DNA of 64,000 nucleotides from Choricystis sp. odSpoLacu1 (lineage: Eukaryota > Chlorophyta > Trebouxiophyceae): positions 186,001 through 250,000 of the forward strand of contig OY253658.1 of the NCBI GenBank assembly GCA_958009055.1, given 5' to 3'. Position 1 is the stretch's first letter, and each line of letters opens with the position of its first letter. A model generated the notes under the pieces. It saw only the letters and a list, made by a program, of their open reading frames with translations, ran no database searches and had not been told where the DNA came from. Both the position numbers and the translations under genes were made by a program. Positions 31,477 through 43,250 of this stretch are shown here, piece by piece.

Positions 31477-33666
31477 TCAAAACCACGCCACCTCACCATC
31501 GCCCCCGCGCGCGCGCCGCCGCACGCCGCTCCCGCCGCCGCTGCCCAGGCCGTCCAGCCGGTCCAGCGCCACGCGGCACCTCTCCCGCACGTCGGCGCAC
31601 ACGTCTGCATCAGCGGCGGTCGCCAGGGCGGCGGGCACGCCGGCGGAGGCAAGCGTGGCCGCGCGGTCGCGCGCGGCGCCGTCGTCATCGCCGTCGCCAC
31701 GCGCCGCCAGGTTGACGGCCAGCCAAGCGCCCGCCAGGCGGACGCGTTCATCGGGGTGGGTGAGCAGGGGGGGGAGGAGGGCGCCGGAGGAGAGGGCGGT
31801 GAGGACAGCGGAGCGCGCCGCGTCGCCGCCCGCTGCTGCCGCGTTGGACAGGGCGTACGCGGCGTGCCTCGCCTCCGCGGCCGCCCCGGACTCGGGTTCG
31901 GGGTCCTCGGTGCACGCGTCAGGGGTGGTGGCGGCGGCAGGCGGCGCCGCGTTTTCGTCGCCGCCGTCCCGCACGGCAGCCACCCGCGCACCCAGCACGG
32001 CAAAGAGTTCCCCCCCCCCCCCACGCCGCCACCGCGGCCGCTTCCTCCTCCGACGCGTGCGCAAACAGATTTTGCAGCAGGTTGAGCGCTTTGGCGCGCA
32101 CCCGGGCGTCGGGGTCGGCGGCCAGGGCAGCGGCACGAGGCCACGGCAACGCGGCTAAAAGGGCAGCGCGCGTCGCGGCGGGAGCATGGTACGCCGCATT
32201 CTGCAGCCCCCACGCCCCGTTGAGGCGGAGCTCGGGGTCGTCCGCGTCCGCGGTGAGGGCGGCCAGCGTGGGCAGCAGGCCGGCAGCTAGGAGGGCGTCC
32301 TTGGCGGGTGAAAAATCAAGCGCAACGTTGCACAGCGCGGCAGATGCCTGCGCCCTCACGTCGCGCTCGGGGGCGGCCGCCGCCCGCAACAGGGGGCCGG
32401 CCAGGCGGGCGTCCGCCAGGCCGGCGCGCAGGGCGCGCGCGGAGCGGGTGGCGGCGCGCAGCGCGCCGCACGCGGCGGCGCGCGCGGCCGCGTCGGCGCC
32501 GTCCAGAGCGGCCACTATTGCCGGCAGAGCGCCTGATTCTGCCAGCGCGGCCCGGGAGGCTTCGCACGTGGCGCACAGGGCGGCCAGGGCGCGCAGGGCG
32601 GCGGCGGGAGGGGGCGGCGTCGCTGCGTCGCTGCTGGCAGCCGCGGCCGGTGGCGCGCGCGCCGCCAGCAGCGCGCACAACCCCGCCACCGCGCCCCCGT
32701 CCGCCGCGCCCGCGCGCAGGGCCGGGGAGGCGGCCACCAAGGCGGACAACACGGCCGCCGCATCGTCCGCGGTGGGCGGGTGGGGCGACCGCAGCAGGCG
32801 GACGGCGGGGGCGAGGGCCGACCGGCGCGCTGCGTCGGCGCCGGGCGGCGGCAGCAGCGGCGCGATCGCTGTCAAACACGCGGCCGCGTCCAGCCTGGCG
32901 CCAGCATCCGCCGCCCGCGTCAGCGTGGCCAGGGCGGCCACGGCGGGCGTGTCGGCGGCGGCCGCGGCGGCGGCGCGCGGGTCGGCGTCTAGCAGCGGGC
33001 GCAGCGCGGCGGCCGCCGCGCGCGCGCGGCGCGGTCGCCGCTGCAGCCGCTGCCGCGCGCGAGCGACGCCAGCAGCGCGGTCGTTGCGCCCGCGTCCACG
33101 GCGGAGATGGCGACGGTCGGACCTCCTGCGATGGCAGCGGCGGCCAACACGCGGGCGGCGACGTCGGCAGCGCCTGGCGCGGGGGCAGCAAGCAGCGACA
33201 CCAGCGCGGTCAGCGCGGCGCACGAAAACGCGACGCCTCGCACGCCCTCGCTCACCCCGTCCAGCGCCAGCTTGAGGCCGCGCGCCCCCGCCTCCGCGAC
33301 GCCGGGCAGGGCGCCTCCATCTGCCAGGGCGGCCAGCAGGGCGTCCAGGCCACCCGCGGCTGCGACCGCGGCCGCCGCGTCGGCGTCACCGCGCGCGAGC
33401 GCGCCGACCGCGGCCGCGGCGGGCACCGCCACGTCGGCGCCGCCGCCGGCAGTGGGGTCTGTCACAGCTTCATTCAGGGCTGCCACCAAGGCGGGCACGA
33501 CGCCAGCACGGACGTACAGCGACTTGCGGGACTTGGCTGCCCCCACGACGTCGTCGCGCAGGGCGCGAGCGGCGCGGGCGCGGGAGGATGTGTCCCGGGA
33601 ACAGAGACCGGTCAGAGTGGCGTCCATGGAGACGGGGGCGTAGGCGCGGGCTCGGGCGGCGACCAT
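31477..33666 (-). CDS. ARMC8: ARMC8 (GID5-like) armadillo-repeat subunit of the CTLH ubiquitin ligase
   Basis: About 729 residues of armadillo repeats from ATG 33666 (MVAARARAYAP). The strongest block is ALCNVALDFSPAKDALLAAG then LTADADDPELRLNGAWGLQNAAYH and RAKALNLLQNLFAHA. It matches ARMC8, whose repeats read LCNLxLEFSPAK, LRLNGxWALMN and LGLLRNL. ARMC8 scaffolds the GID/CTLH E3 ligase. The frame is broken twice: at a (CG)6 tract 33017-33028 (one base short or one GC unit extra) and at a 13-base C run on the plus strand, 32010-32022, where 12 restores WGGGGELFAVLGARV. A second CTLH subunit (WDR26) lies 4.3 kb to the right. Confidence 0.78.
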
Positions 33667-33945
33667 TTGGGGGGGGGGGGGAGGTCGTCGCTTTTTCGAA
33701 TCGCGGTGCGGTTTGACCGCTGGCGGACAGTCACCCGCGTCGCCCGATGGGAAGCGTGTGGCGCACGACAGCAGTCGCAGGTGCGCACTGTCACCCGATG
33801 GGTGGCGATGCGGCGGAGACGGCGAGGCCAGTCCACACACACGGGGCAGAAAAGTGAACGCGTCGTTTCTTCGTCGAGCGAGAGTGTCACGGCCACCATT
33901 TTCGGATGAGACTTTGCCCACACCCATCCCCTCTCAACCTCCGCG

Positions 33946-34501
33946 ATGCGTCCTCCTATCCGCAGAGGCGCCCACGTGCACGCGTGGCTGCCCCCATCGG
34001 CTGAACGCCCGCACGTCGCCCCCATGCTGGGCGCGTCCCCCCCCCCCCCCCGCGGTAGCGGCGCTCAACCACACGATTGTTAAAACGAGGGACGTGGACG
34101 CGACAGCATCCCTGCTCGCCGGCGTCACGGGCGCTCACATCCGCCCGCGCTGGCGCCGCTTCACGCCCGTCGTCCTGGCCAACGGCGTCCTGCTCGACCT
34201 GCTGCAATCCTCCAACCCTGGCCCGCCCCTGCACTTTGCCTTTTTGACGAGCGACGCAGGGTTTGACGCCGCGCTGGCCGCGCTGAAATCGCGCGGCATT
34301 CCTTTCTGGGCCCAGCACACGGGCGCGGGGAAAGGCGAGATCAATACCTTGTGGGGTGGGCGTGGCGTTTATTTCGCCGATCCATCCTCGGGCCATCTGC
34401 TGGAGGTGATGACGGTGGAGTATGGAGACCCCGCGGAGTTGGATGCCGCGGTCAGGCAGAAGGACGGCGTGCCGCTGGGCAGCGAGGAGGGGCACGTGTG
34501 A
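33946..34501 (+). CDS. VOC / glyoxalase-fold protein
   Basis: About 184 residues. The domain reads LNHTIVKTRDVDATASLLAGVTGA, PVVLANGVLLDLLQSS, HFAFLTSDAGFDAALAALKSRGIPF, RGVYFADPSSGHLLEVMTVEYG. This is the beta-alpha-beta-beta-beta vicinal-oxygen-chelate fold with metal ligands His and Glu at the usual places (NH at the start, H-L-L-E at the end). Substrate unknown. ATG 33946 gives a basic leader; the frame shifts at a C15 run (34037-34051), and 14 Cs would join leader and domain. ATG 34024 is an alternative start in the same frame as the leader. It is divergent from ARMC8 (279-bp spacer). Confidence 0.72.
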
Positions 34502-34729
34502 AGAGAGAGACAGAGAGAGGCGAGGCGCGCTTGTTTTGTACCAGGGTTTGTGTTGCGTGTGTTTTATGATGTGTGTACAAGCTAGCAAGGATGGCGGGCG
34601 GGCGGTTGAGTTTGAGCTGCGTTAAAACCGTGGTCACTGAAAAAATCGAGACGACCACTCATTTTTTGTTCTTCGCTGTTTCGACCGCCTTTTCTCCCTC
34701 TTTCACACACCACCCCCCCGGGTCCCCCA

Positions 34730-35845
34730 ATGGCGGCACCCGGCTCGTCCCCATCAGTCGACCACCGGCGGGAGCCCTGCCCTGACCGCATCCTCGACGA
34801 CGTCGGCGGCGCGTTTGGCATGGGGGCCGTTGGCGGCGGCATCTGGCACGCGCTCAAGGGCGCCAAGAACTCGCCGGGTGGCGCGCGGCTGCTGGGTGGG
34901 CTGCAGGTGAGGAGGAGGAGGGGCGGGAGGCGCGGGGGCCGCGTGGCGACGCTGGCGTGCTGTGCGCGGTGGCGCGTTGTTCTGCTGCCCCACCCGCCCA
35001 CTCTCGGGCTCGTCCCCCTTTGTGAGGGCGAGCTAGTGCAGTGTGCGCGTGTGGCATGCGGGCTTCTGGCGTGCCAGAAACGCGATGGGGAGAGACTGCG
35101 GCGCGCGGTGCTGTGTTGCGTCGGGGCCGCCGTCGGAAATGCGGCGCACACCGCCCTCTCGCTGCCTCCTCCGCGTGCCTGGCGCACGCCCTGTGCCACG
35201 CACACACTTGTGCGACCTCAGCCACACGTTGGGGAGGCGCGCAGCAGCCTTGGCCCTAGCGCATTCCCTGCCAAACACGCACGCGGCGCTGACCCCTTCG
35301 TCCCTTCCCTCCCCACCCACCCACCACCACAGGCCGTGCGCCGCGAAGCCCCCCGCGTGGGCGGCTCCTTCGCCGTGTGGGGCGGCCTCTTCTCCACGTT
35401 TGACTGTGCCTTGATCGCAGCCCGCCACAAGGAGGACCCGTGGAACTCGATCGCGGCGGGCGCGCTGACAGGCGGCTTCCTCCAGCTGCGCACGGGTCCC
35501 GCCTCCGCCGCCCGGGCGGCCGCCTTTGGTGGCGTCCTGCTGGCCATGATTGAGGGGCTGGGCATCACGCTGACCAAGATGACGGCCCCCCCCCCCGCGC
35601 CGCCGATGCTGGATGTTTCGCCGCCCCCGGAAGCCGCGCCCGCGTCTGCATCCTCCGCTCCCGCGCCCTCCTTCGACGCGCCCGCGGCTGAACCCGCGTC
35701 GGGCGGGTGGCTGGGGTCCTGGTTTGGTGGTGGTGGTGGTGGTGGTGAAGCCGCGCCCGCCGCGCCCACCGACCTGTCCAACGACCCGTTTGCGCCGCCC
35801 CCGATGCCGGCCGAGCTGGCGGGGGGGGAGGCCGGGTTCCGGTGA
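34730..35845 (+). CDS. TIM17: Mitochondrial inner-membrane translocase subunit TIM17
   Basis: Exons 34730-34906 and 35333-35845 (phase 0), 229 residues. It forms part of the TIM23 presequence translocase channel. The core is nearly canonical: [87 protein letters not shown] and [15 protein letters not shown], giving four membrane segments. The C-terminal extension is Pro/Ala-rich with a (Gly)7 run, like plant TIM17 tails. A C11 run just after the core keeps the frame. Confidence 0.97.
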   Translation: MAAPGSSPSVDHRREPCPDRILDDVGGAFGMGAVGGGIWHALKGAKNSPGGARLLGGLQVRRRRGGRRGGRVATLACCARWRVVLLPHPPTLGLVPLCEGELVQCARVACGLLACQKRDGERLRRAVLCCVGAAVGNAAHTALSLPPPRAWRTPCATHTLVRPQPHVGEARSSLGPSAFPAKHARGADPFVPSLPTHPPPQAVRREAPRVGGSFAVWGGLFSTFDCALIAARHKEDPWNSIAAGALTGGFLQLRTGPASAARAAAFGGVLLAMIEGLGITLTKMTAPPPAPPMLDVSPPPEAAPASASSAPAPSFDAPAAEPASGGWLGSWFGGGGGGGEAAPAAPTDLSNDPFAPPPMPAELAGGEAGFR

Positions 35846-36291
35846 GAGAGAAAGAGAGAGCGTGGATGTGCATGCATCATGGAGAGAGAGGTGGTTGGTG
35901 GTTGGTTTAGCGGGGCGTCCGAAAAACTGGGAAGTTCTGAAACCTGTGTTTTTTGCCCTTTGAGCGGCAAAAACAATCACACGCACACACGGAGAGGCGG
36001 AGACAGTCTGACGAGGGTCTGACGAGAAAAAGGCGAAAAAACACGCTCCACACCTCTCCCTCTGTTCCGCGCCCCCTCGCTCCCGGCTGGGTGGCGCCTC
36101 TATTTTCCCCCTTTCCTCACCGTGCGCACAAAGAGACTCCACGCAGCCTGCGCGGGCGTCGTCTGATCGCGCAACGGGCTGCGTTCGCCGCCGGACCGTG
36201 ACAGACAGACGAGCGCGAATCCGCTCACCGTCTCACAAGCCCGCAATCCGCGTGGTTTGCGCCACTGCTGCCTCGCCCACCCCTCTCAAGC
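35846..36291. other. Intergenic: TIM17 3' region and bZIP promoter
   Basis: No gene seen in these 446 bp. GA repeats follow the TIM17 stop; nothing else stands out. Confidence 0.4.
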
Positions 36292-37277
36292 ATGCCCAAC
36301 TCAGGCCCGGATACACCTCCCAACAATGGCGCATCCGGGGGCAGCTCGCCGTCGCCCAAGAAAGCGCGGGGTGGCAGCGGGTCGCCGACTGCGGCAAAAG
36401 CGAGGGCCGCAGAGGAGGCACGCCGCGAGAGACGGTGAATTTGGGTGGTGTGAATGTGGGGGGAGGAGTGAGGTTTGAATCGGGCGCTGGAATGGGGGGG
36501 AGGACACGAGCGGACGAAGGGCGAAAAGGAAAGCCTCAGAAACGTCGACACCGGCGTCGGCCTGCGCGCGCGCGCCGGTCGGCCTTGCGCGTACACACAC
36601 ACTCACCTCCCTTTCCCTCCTTTCCCAGCCGCCTCTCCAACCGCGAGTCCGCGCGCCGCATTCGCGCCCGCCAGTCTGAGACCGTGGTCACCCTGCGCGC
36701 CCGGGTGGAGGAGCTGACGTCTAGAAACGCTGCCCTGGCGGCCGCGGCCGACGCGGCGCGCGCCGCGTGCCGAGACGCGGTCGCCGAGAACGACGTCCTG
36801 CGCGGCCAGCTGGGGGTGGCGCTGGCTCTGCAGAGTCAGAGCAAGGAGGGTGGTGGCGCCGCTGCCGCAACCCCAGACACACCTGCTCCAGGCGCCGGCG
36901 CGGCCGCAGCGCGCGCGGCGGCAGCGGCTCCCTCCCTGCCCTCCTCCTCCTCGGGCGCCGCGCTGACGACGTTGACGCGGTCGTCTTCGATGCCGTCCGC
37001 GTTTGACCCTGTGGCGGCGTCGGGGGGGATGGCAGCTCCTCCTGCTGCCGTCGACCCCACCCCCCATTTCTCCGCCCTCGCCGCCCTGCTGGCCCACTCG
37101 GCCGCCCAGCCCGCCGCCCTGGCGGCCGCCCTGGCGGCGGCTGCGGCTGCGACGACGGGTGCAGCCGTGCCAGCGGCGCCACCGCCGCCGCGGATCGCGG
37201 CGCCCGTGCCGTCGCGCGGTGGGGGCGCCCTGGCCGCGGTCGCCGCGGGCGCGGCGGCAGCGAATGCAGGCAAGTGA
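36292..37277 (+). CDS. bZIP transcription factor, plant GBF-like basic region
   Basis: Exons 36292-36434 and 36629-37277 (phase 2), 263 residues. Residues 48-60 read RRLSNRESARRIR, the N-x7-R DNA-contact motif of plant bZIPs. A leucine-zipper-type coiled coil follows (TVVTLRARVEELTSRNAALAAAA...ENDVLRGQLGVAL), with heptads partly filled by Ala and Asn. The intron falls inside the basic region. The rest is low-complexity Ala/Pro/Ser. The basic region predicts ACGT-core binding as in the GBF/HY5-like groups, but the exact group is uncertain. Confidence 0.9.
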
Positions 37278-37929
37278 ATGTTGGTGCTGCCATCGATTTT
37301 ATTACTATTTTTTTTCCCTCGATCAAAGAAAGTGACGTCCCCCTTCCTTTTTCTGTTCACCCCAAATTTTCGGGCCTGGCCCCCTGGCCGTCTTTTTTTC
37401 CCAACACCACACACACACAACGAAAAGCGCGCGAGAGAGTGATTAATCTCAGACACAACAACGCCAACGCCAACCATTTTCTTTTCCTGTGTGTTTGTGC
37501 CCACCCCAAACCCTTTACCCTACCCTACAAACGTTTAGCTTTTTGCTTTCACCCGACGCTGCGTGAGCCCTGGACAATTGTGCTTGGAGCGCGCGTGTGC
37601 TCTGTGCCCCTAACCCCCCCCCCCCGTACCACCCCACCCCCCAAACCCTGAACCCTTTCCCCCCCTCCCTTATCGTACTACTATCGTCCCGCTCCCCCCT
37701 GTCGTGACCCTCATGTAGAACCCCCTCCCATGCTCCCTTCATGTCGTCCCCCAATCAACAGAAAGAGGCGGGGAGAGTCGCGGGTGTGGTCTCAGCGGGA
37801 GCAAGAGAGAAACGCGAAAACAGAGAAAGCGCGTCACTCGCTCAGTTTTGGTCGACCTTTTCGCATTCCCCTCGCGCCCCCTGTCCTTTGCGCCCACGCG
37901 CCACACACGCCACCCCGCGGCGGGCGCGC
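37278..37929. other. Intergenic, 652 bp
   Basis: No gene seen. It contains T-rich and CA-rich runs. From about 37500 to 37665 it has scattered C-rich units such as CCCTAACCC, AAACCCTGAACCC and TACCCTACCCT that loosely resemble plant telomere-type repeats but form no regular array. Confidence 0.4.
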
Positions 37930-39836
37930 ATGCCCACGCGTAAGCGCGACCGCCCCGGCGACGCATCCCCGCCCCCCCCCAAAGCCCCCGCGCGCGGCGC
38001 GCGGCGCGGCATGCCCTCTCCGGCTGCGCCCGCGCCGGACAACGGCGCCCCCTCGTCCGCCGCCGCCCCTATCACCGAGGCATCACCCCCACCCTCCACC
38101 CTGGGCGACCGCGGCCTGGTGGACAGGCGTGAATACGTGAGGCTGTTGCAGCAGACACTCTCCGACGACCTCGGCCTCCCCGCCCTCGCGTCCGCCCTGG
38201 CGGAGGTGACCGGTGTAGCAGCCGAGGAGGGACCCGCCGCCGCCCTGAGGGCGGCGGCGGGAGAGGGAGCGTGGGAGGAGGTGCCGCGTCTGGTGGGCGC
38301 GCTCGGGGGGGGCGCGCGTGGCGCGCGCGCGGCGCGCTGGGTGGCGGCCCGCGAAGCGGTGCTGGAGGTAAGAATACAGAGAGATGGTGTGTGTGTGTGT
38401 GCGAGGAGATAATGAGAAAAATGAGGCTCATCACTTTTTTTCCTCCTTTTTTCAACAGGCTGTCGAGCGTGGCGACGCCGCCACCGCCCTCAAACTCCTG
38501 CGCCGCGACGCCGCCTCCTCCGCCCCCGACTCATCCTCCCTGCGCTCCCTGGCCGCCTGCGTGGCGGGGGGCGACCCGGTGGCGGAGGTGGGGTGGGTGG
38601 GCACGGCCGGCGGGTCGCGCCGCGCCGCGCTCGCGGCACTCGCGTCGGCCGCCCCCCCCCGGCGCGCTCCTCCCCCCCCGCCGCCTGCTCACCCTGGTGG
38701 AGCAAGCGTTGGATGCTCAACTGGCGGCCGCGGCAGCCGCCAACGCGCCTCCTCCACCGCCGCCCCGGTCTTTACTCGTCGACGTGCGCCCGACGCGCGG
38801 CGGCGGCGTTCCCCGCGCCACCGTCCAAACTCTCCTCGACCACGGCGACGAAGTGTGGCACGTCGCCTTCTCTCCGGACGGCCGCTTCCTGGCGTCCGGG
38901 GGGGCGGACGGGGTGGCGATTGTTTGGCGGGTGGTGCCGGGGGCGCGGCGGGTGGAGCGCGCGTCGACCCTCCGCGGCCACGCAGGCCCCGTCGCCGTCC
39001 TCGCCTGGTCCCCTGATTCTGCCACCCTTGCCACGGGAGGCCCCGACGGCTCCGTCCGCCTGTGGGACATCGACTCCGCCACCTGCCGCGCCACCCTGGC
39101 CCACCATGGCGCGCTGGTGACGGCGCTCGCCTGGACGCGCGATGGTACCGCCCTCGTCACCGCCGGCCACGACCGCACCGTGCACGTCGTCGACGCCGCG
39201 TCCGGCACCTCCCTCCGCTCCTGGCGCACGCAGCGCGTCAATGACCTGGTGGTGAGCGGGGATGGGGAGTGGGTGCTGACCAGTTCGGCAGAGCGGAGAG
39301 TGCGGGCGTGGCGCCTTTCGACCGGCGTCGAAGCGACACGCGCGGTGGTCGTCGATGCTGAATCAGTCGTCTCCATGTCTCTGTCGCGCGACGGAGGCCA
39401 CCTCCTGCTCAACCTGGCCAACCAGCAGCTGCACGCGTGGCGGCTGCCGCCGTCGCTGGGGGCGCCCCCGGATGGCGTCGCTCTCCGCGCCGCCGTCGCC
39501 GACACCACCCCTCCATCCGCCGACGCCCCCACCGCCACCCCGGCCGCCGTGTACCGCGGCCCTCCCGCCCGCGCGGGCCGGTTCGTGGTGCGGTCCACGT
39601 TTGGGGGGCTGGGTGACGCCTTTGTGGCGTCCGGCTCGGAGTGTTGCGCTGTCTACATCTGGCGTGCTTCTGGTGGAGCCCTCCTCCACCGCCTGGACGG
39701 CCACTCCGGCACCGTCAATGCTGTTGCGTGGAATCCCGCCGACCCCGCCATGCTGGTGTCCGCGTCGGACGACAAGTCGGTGCACGTGTGGGGGCTGCTC
39801 GAGGATTGTGTGGAAGGAGGGGAGGGAGGGATGTGA
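37930..39836 (+). CDS. WDR26: WDR26 (GID7-like) LisH-CTLH-WD40 subunit of the CTLH ubiquitin ligase
   Basis: Exon 1 is 37930-38367 and exon 2 starts at 38459 (phase 0). The order is a Pro-rich head, a LisH-like helix pair (REYVRLLQQTLSDDLGLPALASALAEVTG), a CTLH segment across the intron (AREAVLEAVERGDAATALKLLRRD), then WD40 blades beginning LLDHGDEVWHVAFSPDGRFLAS. The last blades, GRFVVRSTFGG then ECCAVYIWRASGGALLHRLDG and GTVNAVAWNP, are typical of WDR26/GID7. The protein works in substrate recruitment and oligomerisation of the GID/CTLH E3 ligase. The frame shifts at the C9 run 38652-38660; with eight Cs the protein is about 604 residues. Confidence 0.87.
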
Positions 39837-40061
39837 GGTTTTTTGTGTGTGTCTTGTGATTTGTGTTGGTACAATGCGTGCGGTGTGTATTTCAAACAAC
39901 CATAAAGGCAAAAGCTGGATTGAAACAAAAAAGCGTGCGTGTGGGGTCGGTGCGGGAAAAATGAAAAAAAAAACAAGGATCGTCGTGTTTCTCTGTGCGC
40001 GCTCTCTCTCTCTCCATCCTAGCCAAAAAACACACACCCAAAAACTCCCCTCATCCATCAT

Positions 40062-42993
40062 TCACACATCAAACGTGCGCAGGTGGGGCGGCACATAGGC
40101 CAGCCCCAGGTGGGTGTAGATGTCGGTCTCACACGTCAGCGGCAGGGGCGCCCCGATCGTCACCCCCTCATCGTGCGGCCGCACCCGCCCGCGCCCACCC
40201 GGGGGGCGGCGCCGAGTCAGGACGAGGCCCGAGTCGCCCAGGTGGAAGGAGTCGGCTTCTGGGTGGAGCGCGCGCGCGCGCGGTCGGTGGCGACAGGGGA
40301 AGCGCGCGCCCACTGGCGCAGCGCGCGCTGCCACTCCGATCCCCCCACAAAATAGCACACCGCTGTCGGCAGGGACTCGCGCGCATAAAACTTGACGTCC
40401 AGGCGGCGGACGGGGTGGCCCGAGCGGTGGAGGACGCCCATCCAGGCGGCGTGCGAGTCGGCGGTGGCAGCGGTCGGCGGCGCCGCGCCGTCGGCAGCCA
40501 CCGCGGCCGCCACCGCGCGCGCGGCCGCCACCGCGCCGCGGGGGGCGGGGGTGCCCGTGGCTTTGCCGGCCGCCACGGCGCCCTCGACACGCCAGCCCTG
40601 GTTGACGCGGGGCAGGATGTCCAAAAACTGGTGCAGGCACACCGCCAGCTGCGCTTTGGACGCGGGGCAGTGCTCCCCCGCGGGCGGCGCAACCAGCATG
40701 TCCACGTCCCCCGTCTCCGCTTTGCGCAGACGGGCATAGGAGCCCAGGGCGCGGGCGTGGGCGGGGCCGCCCCCGGTTGCGGCCTCCAGAGTGTGTGGGT
40801 CGAGGCGCCACAGCGACGCGACCGCGGCGCGCGCGCCGGCCTCAATCTCCGCCACCTCCGCCCGCGGAATTTTCAGCCGCAGGTCGTCATAGTGGGCTAA
40901 GCCCAGGCGTGCGGTGGGGGAGGGGTGCCAGCCAGGGAGGGAGGGGACGGTCCAGCGTCCGTCGGTGGTGGCCGCGCCCGCTGCCACGCGCGACCGCAGG
41001 TCGGCCACCGTCGTCACGCCGCGTCCGACCAGGGTGGCCGCCGCATGCTGCCCCACCCCCCACACCGTCATCAGGGAGCGTTCAGCCATGGCGACTGGGT
41101 CGGCCCGGTGCAGCACGTTGGACGGGAGGTCCCCTTTCGCCATGATCTCGAAAATGCGGTCCTTGGTGTGGGGGCCTAGGGCGATGCCGTTGGGTTCGAC
41201 CAGGGCGTCCACATCCGCCCGGATGAGCATGGGGGCGTCCGCCTGCTCGAGGGCGCGCACGCCGGCCTCCGCCGCGCGGCGCTTGAAGAAGTTTTCGCCG
41301 CGCCCACGCGGGATCCAGTCCACATGCTCCTGCAGCGCGCTCACGATGCAGAAGGGGCGCGCGCGGCAAGCTGCGTGGCCGCAGCGGCCGGTGGGGGGGG
41401 GAAGCGGGGGCGTGGCTGTCGTCGTCGCCGTCGGACGAGCCTCCGTCCGAGTCGGCGTCGCCGCCGTCGTCGTCGTCGTCGTCGTCCGGCCGCGGCGGCG
41501 TCGCGTCGACGGCCGCCGCGGCAGCAGCCGCCGCATTGCGCGCCACCAGGGCGGCGTGCCGTTCCCGCGCGCGCTCCGCGCGGGCGGGCCCCAACCAGTG
41601 GCCGTAGATCTGGCGCGCGGTGGCGCGGGCGGAGGGCACAGAGTAGGGTTCGACCCACGACCCCCCCCGTCCCCCACGGCACGCCTGTGTTCCCCCCCGT
41701 CCGCGTCGCCGGCAGCGGGGCCAGCACGCCCGCCAGCTCGTCAAACTGGGCGTCCAGGGTGGCGAGGCCGGTGGCGCGGCCGCTGGAAGGGCGGGCGGCG
41801 GGCGGCGGCGGCGTGACGACTGCGGCAGCACCCGGCGGTGGCGGCCGCGCGCGGTCGCCCTCCAGCGGCGACCCAGCGCGCTTGGCCCCCACCCCACCCT
41901 CCTCCTCCTCTGGCGCCGCCTCCCTTGGGGGCGTAGTGGCCCGCGCCGCCGCCGTCCCCCGCCCCCGGGGTCTGGTCCGCGTGGCGGCCGCCGCGGCCGC
42001 GGCCGCCCGCCCTGCCGCGCGCTCGGCATCCACCCTCCCCGCCTCCGCAAACGCGGCCTTCAGCCGCTCGCCCTCCGCCGGCATGTCCCCCACATCCAGG
42101 CGCTGCTCATGCAGGCAGCGCGTCAGCCAGGCGGTGGACACGACGGGCGGGCGCGCGCCGGGCGCGCCGTAGCGCCACCCGGCGTCGCACTGGGGGGGCG
42201 GCCACAGCTTCCACCGCCTCTCCAGCACGGGGCGCGTGATGGAGGCGGTGGAGAAGATGGGGTTGGGGTGGTGGCCGTCGGTGGCGACGAGGGAGGCGTC
42301 TTTGGGCAGGTCGGCGGGCGCGCCGTCGGTGCCGAAAATCAGCACGTCCGCCGCGCCCGCAGCGCGCAGCGTCACCGGGTCGGTGAACAGCGCCCCCACG
42401 CACACCACGCGCTTGCCATCCAGCAGGCGCACGGGACCCGCCCGCACCTCCACGCCAAACCGGGTGGGCGCGTCGGCGCGGGCGGTGGAGAACAGGATGC
42501 GGTCGCCGACGGACAGGCGCGGGTCGCCGGTGGCGGGGGCGGCCGTCGCCTCGTCGGGCACCCTCTCCGGCGGGTCGGCCACCCCCCGCCCCTCGTACGT
42601 CAGACTCTGGCCGGGCGGCAGGCGGAACGGGGCGGCCTCCCCTTTGCGGTGGATCCAGACGGCGCCCCCGCGCGGCTGCGCGGTCACCGCGACGCGCGGC
42701 GGAATCACCCCAAAGTCGGCGACGCACGTCGCGGCGTCGGTGCGCGAGATGGAGGGGCCCACAGCCCGAGCCCCCCGGGCGGAGCACGCGCCCCCCAGGA
42801 CCGCAACCCGGGTGACGTGCACGGGGTGGCGGTGTTTGAGGGGGGTGGGGACCGCGGGGTCGGCGGTGGGGGCGGTCAGGGCGGGGTCGTCGCCCCCGCC
42901 GACGGGGGCCAGGTGGAGAAAGCGGGCGTCGTCACGCTCGCGCCGCGCTCGCTCAGCAGCCGCGGCGCGGGCGGCGTAGGTGGCGGACCTCAT
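40062..42993 (-). CDS. POLL: DNA polymerase lambda-like family X polymerase with BRCT domain
   Basis: About 976 residues. The N-terminal region ends in a BRCT-like part (VVSTAWLTRCLHEQRLDVGD). A long Pro/Ala linker follows, then the pol X core: IYGHWLGPARAERARE, the 8-kDa helices (RALEQADAPMLIRADVDALV), an HhH segment SLMTVWGVGQHAAATLVGRG, catalytic aspartates in KAETGDVDMLVA, and the third in VRRLDVKFYAR. The terminus ETDIYTHLGLAYVPPHLR fits pol lambda. It fills gaps in base-excision and end-joining repair. Breaks: plus-strand C8 41661-41668 and G9 41393-41401 (each one base too long), and a (GC)n tract 40268-40282. ATG 42993 is the downstream copy of a duplicated start. Confidence 0.85.
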
Positions 42994-43067
42994 GGGGGGC
43001 GTGCCACCGCGGCGCGGGCGGCGTAGGTGGCGGACCTCATGGGGGGCGTGCCACCGCGGCGCGGGCG
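42974..43067. repeat. Tandem duplication of 47 bp at the POLL start
   Basis: 42974-43020 and 43021-43067 are identical 47-bp copies, and 42960-42973 repeats the end of the unit. Each copy carries an ATG (minus strand, 42993 and 43040) in the same sequence context. 47 is not a multiple of three, so the two ATGs are in different frames. Confidence 0.9.
42990..43040 (-). CDS. 16-codon uORF overlapping the POLL start codon (ATGA)
   Basis: The upstream copy of the duplicated start (ATG 43040) reads MRSATYAARAAVARPP and stops at TGA 42992-42990, overlapping the POLL ATG (42993-42991) as ATGA. Such an overlap could allow stop-reinitiation, or the uORF could lower POLL translation. Whether transcripts include both copies is unknown. 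Confidence 0.5.
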   Translation of the reverse strand: MRSATYAARAAVARPP

Positions 43068-43250
43068 GGTGGGTGGACTCACAGCGCAATGTGGGTTTGT
43101 GCGAAATGTGTGGGCGAAAAAAAAAACAACGCTCAGACTTGTGTTTTTATCCTTACAATCGCGGCCCGATTTCTTCGCGGGCAGCAGCGCTCAACACACC
43201 CCGCACGTTGGCGGGGACCCCCCCCCCACACACACACACACACACACACC

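Noticed and set aside
37500..37665. Possible telomere-like CCCTAAA repeats
   Set aside because: Units are irregular and interrupted; genes continue on both sides, so it is neither a chromosome end nor a clear interstitial array.
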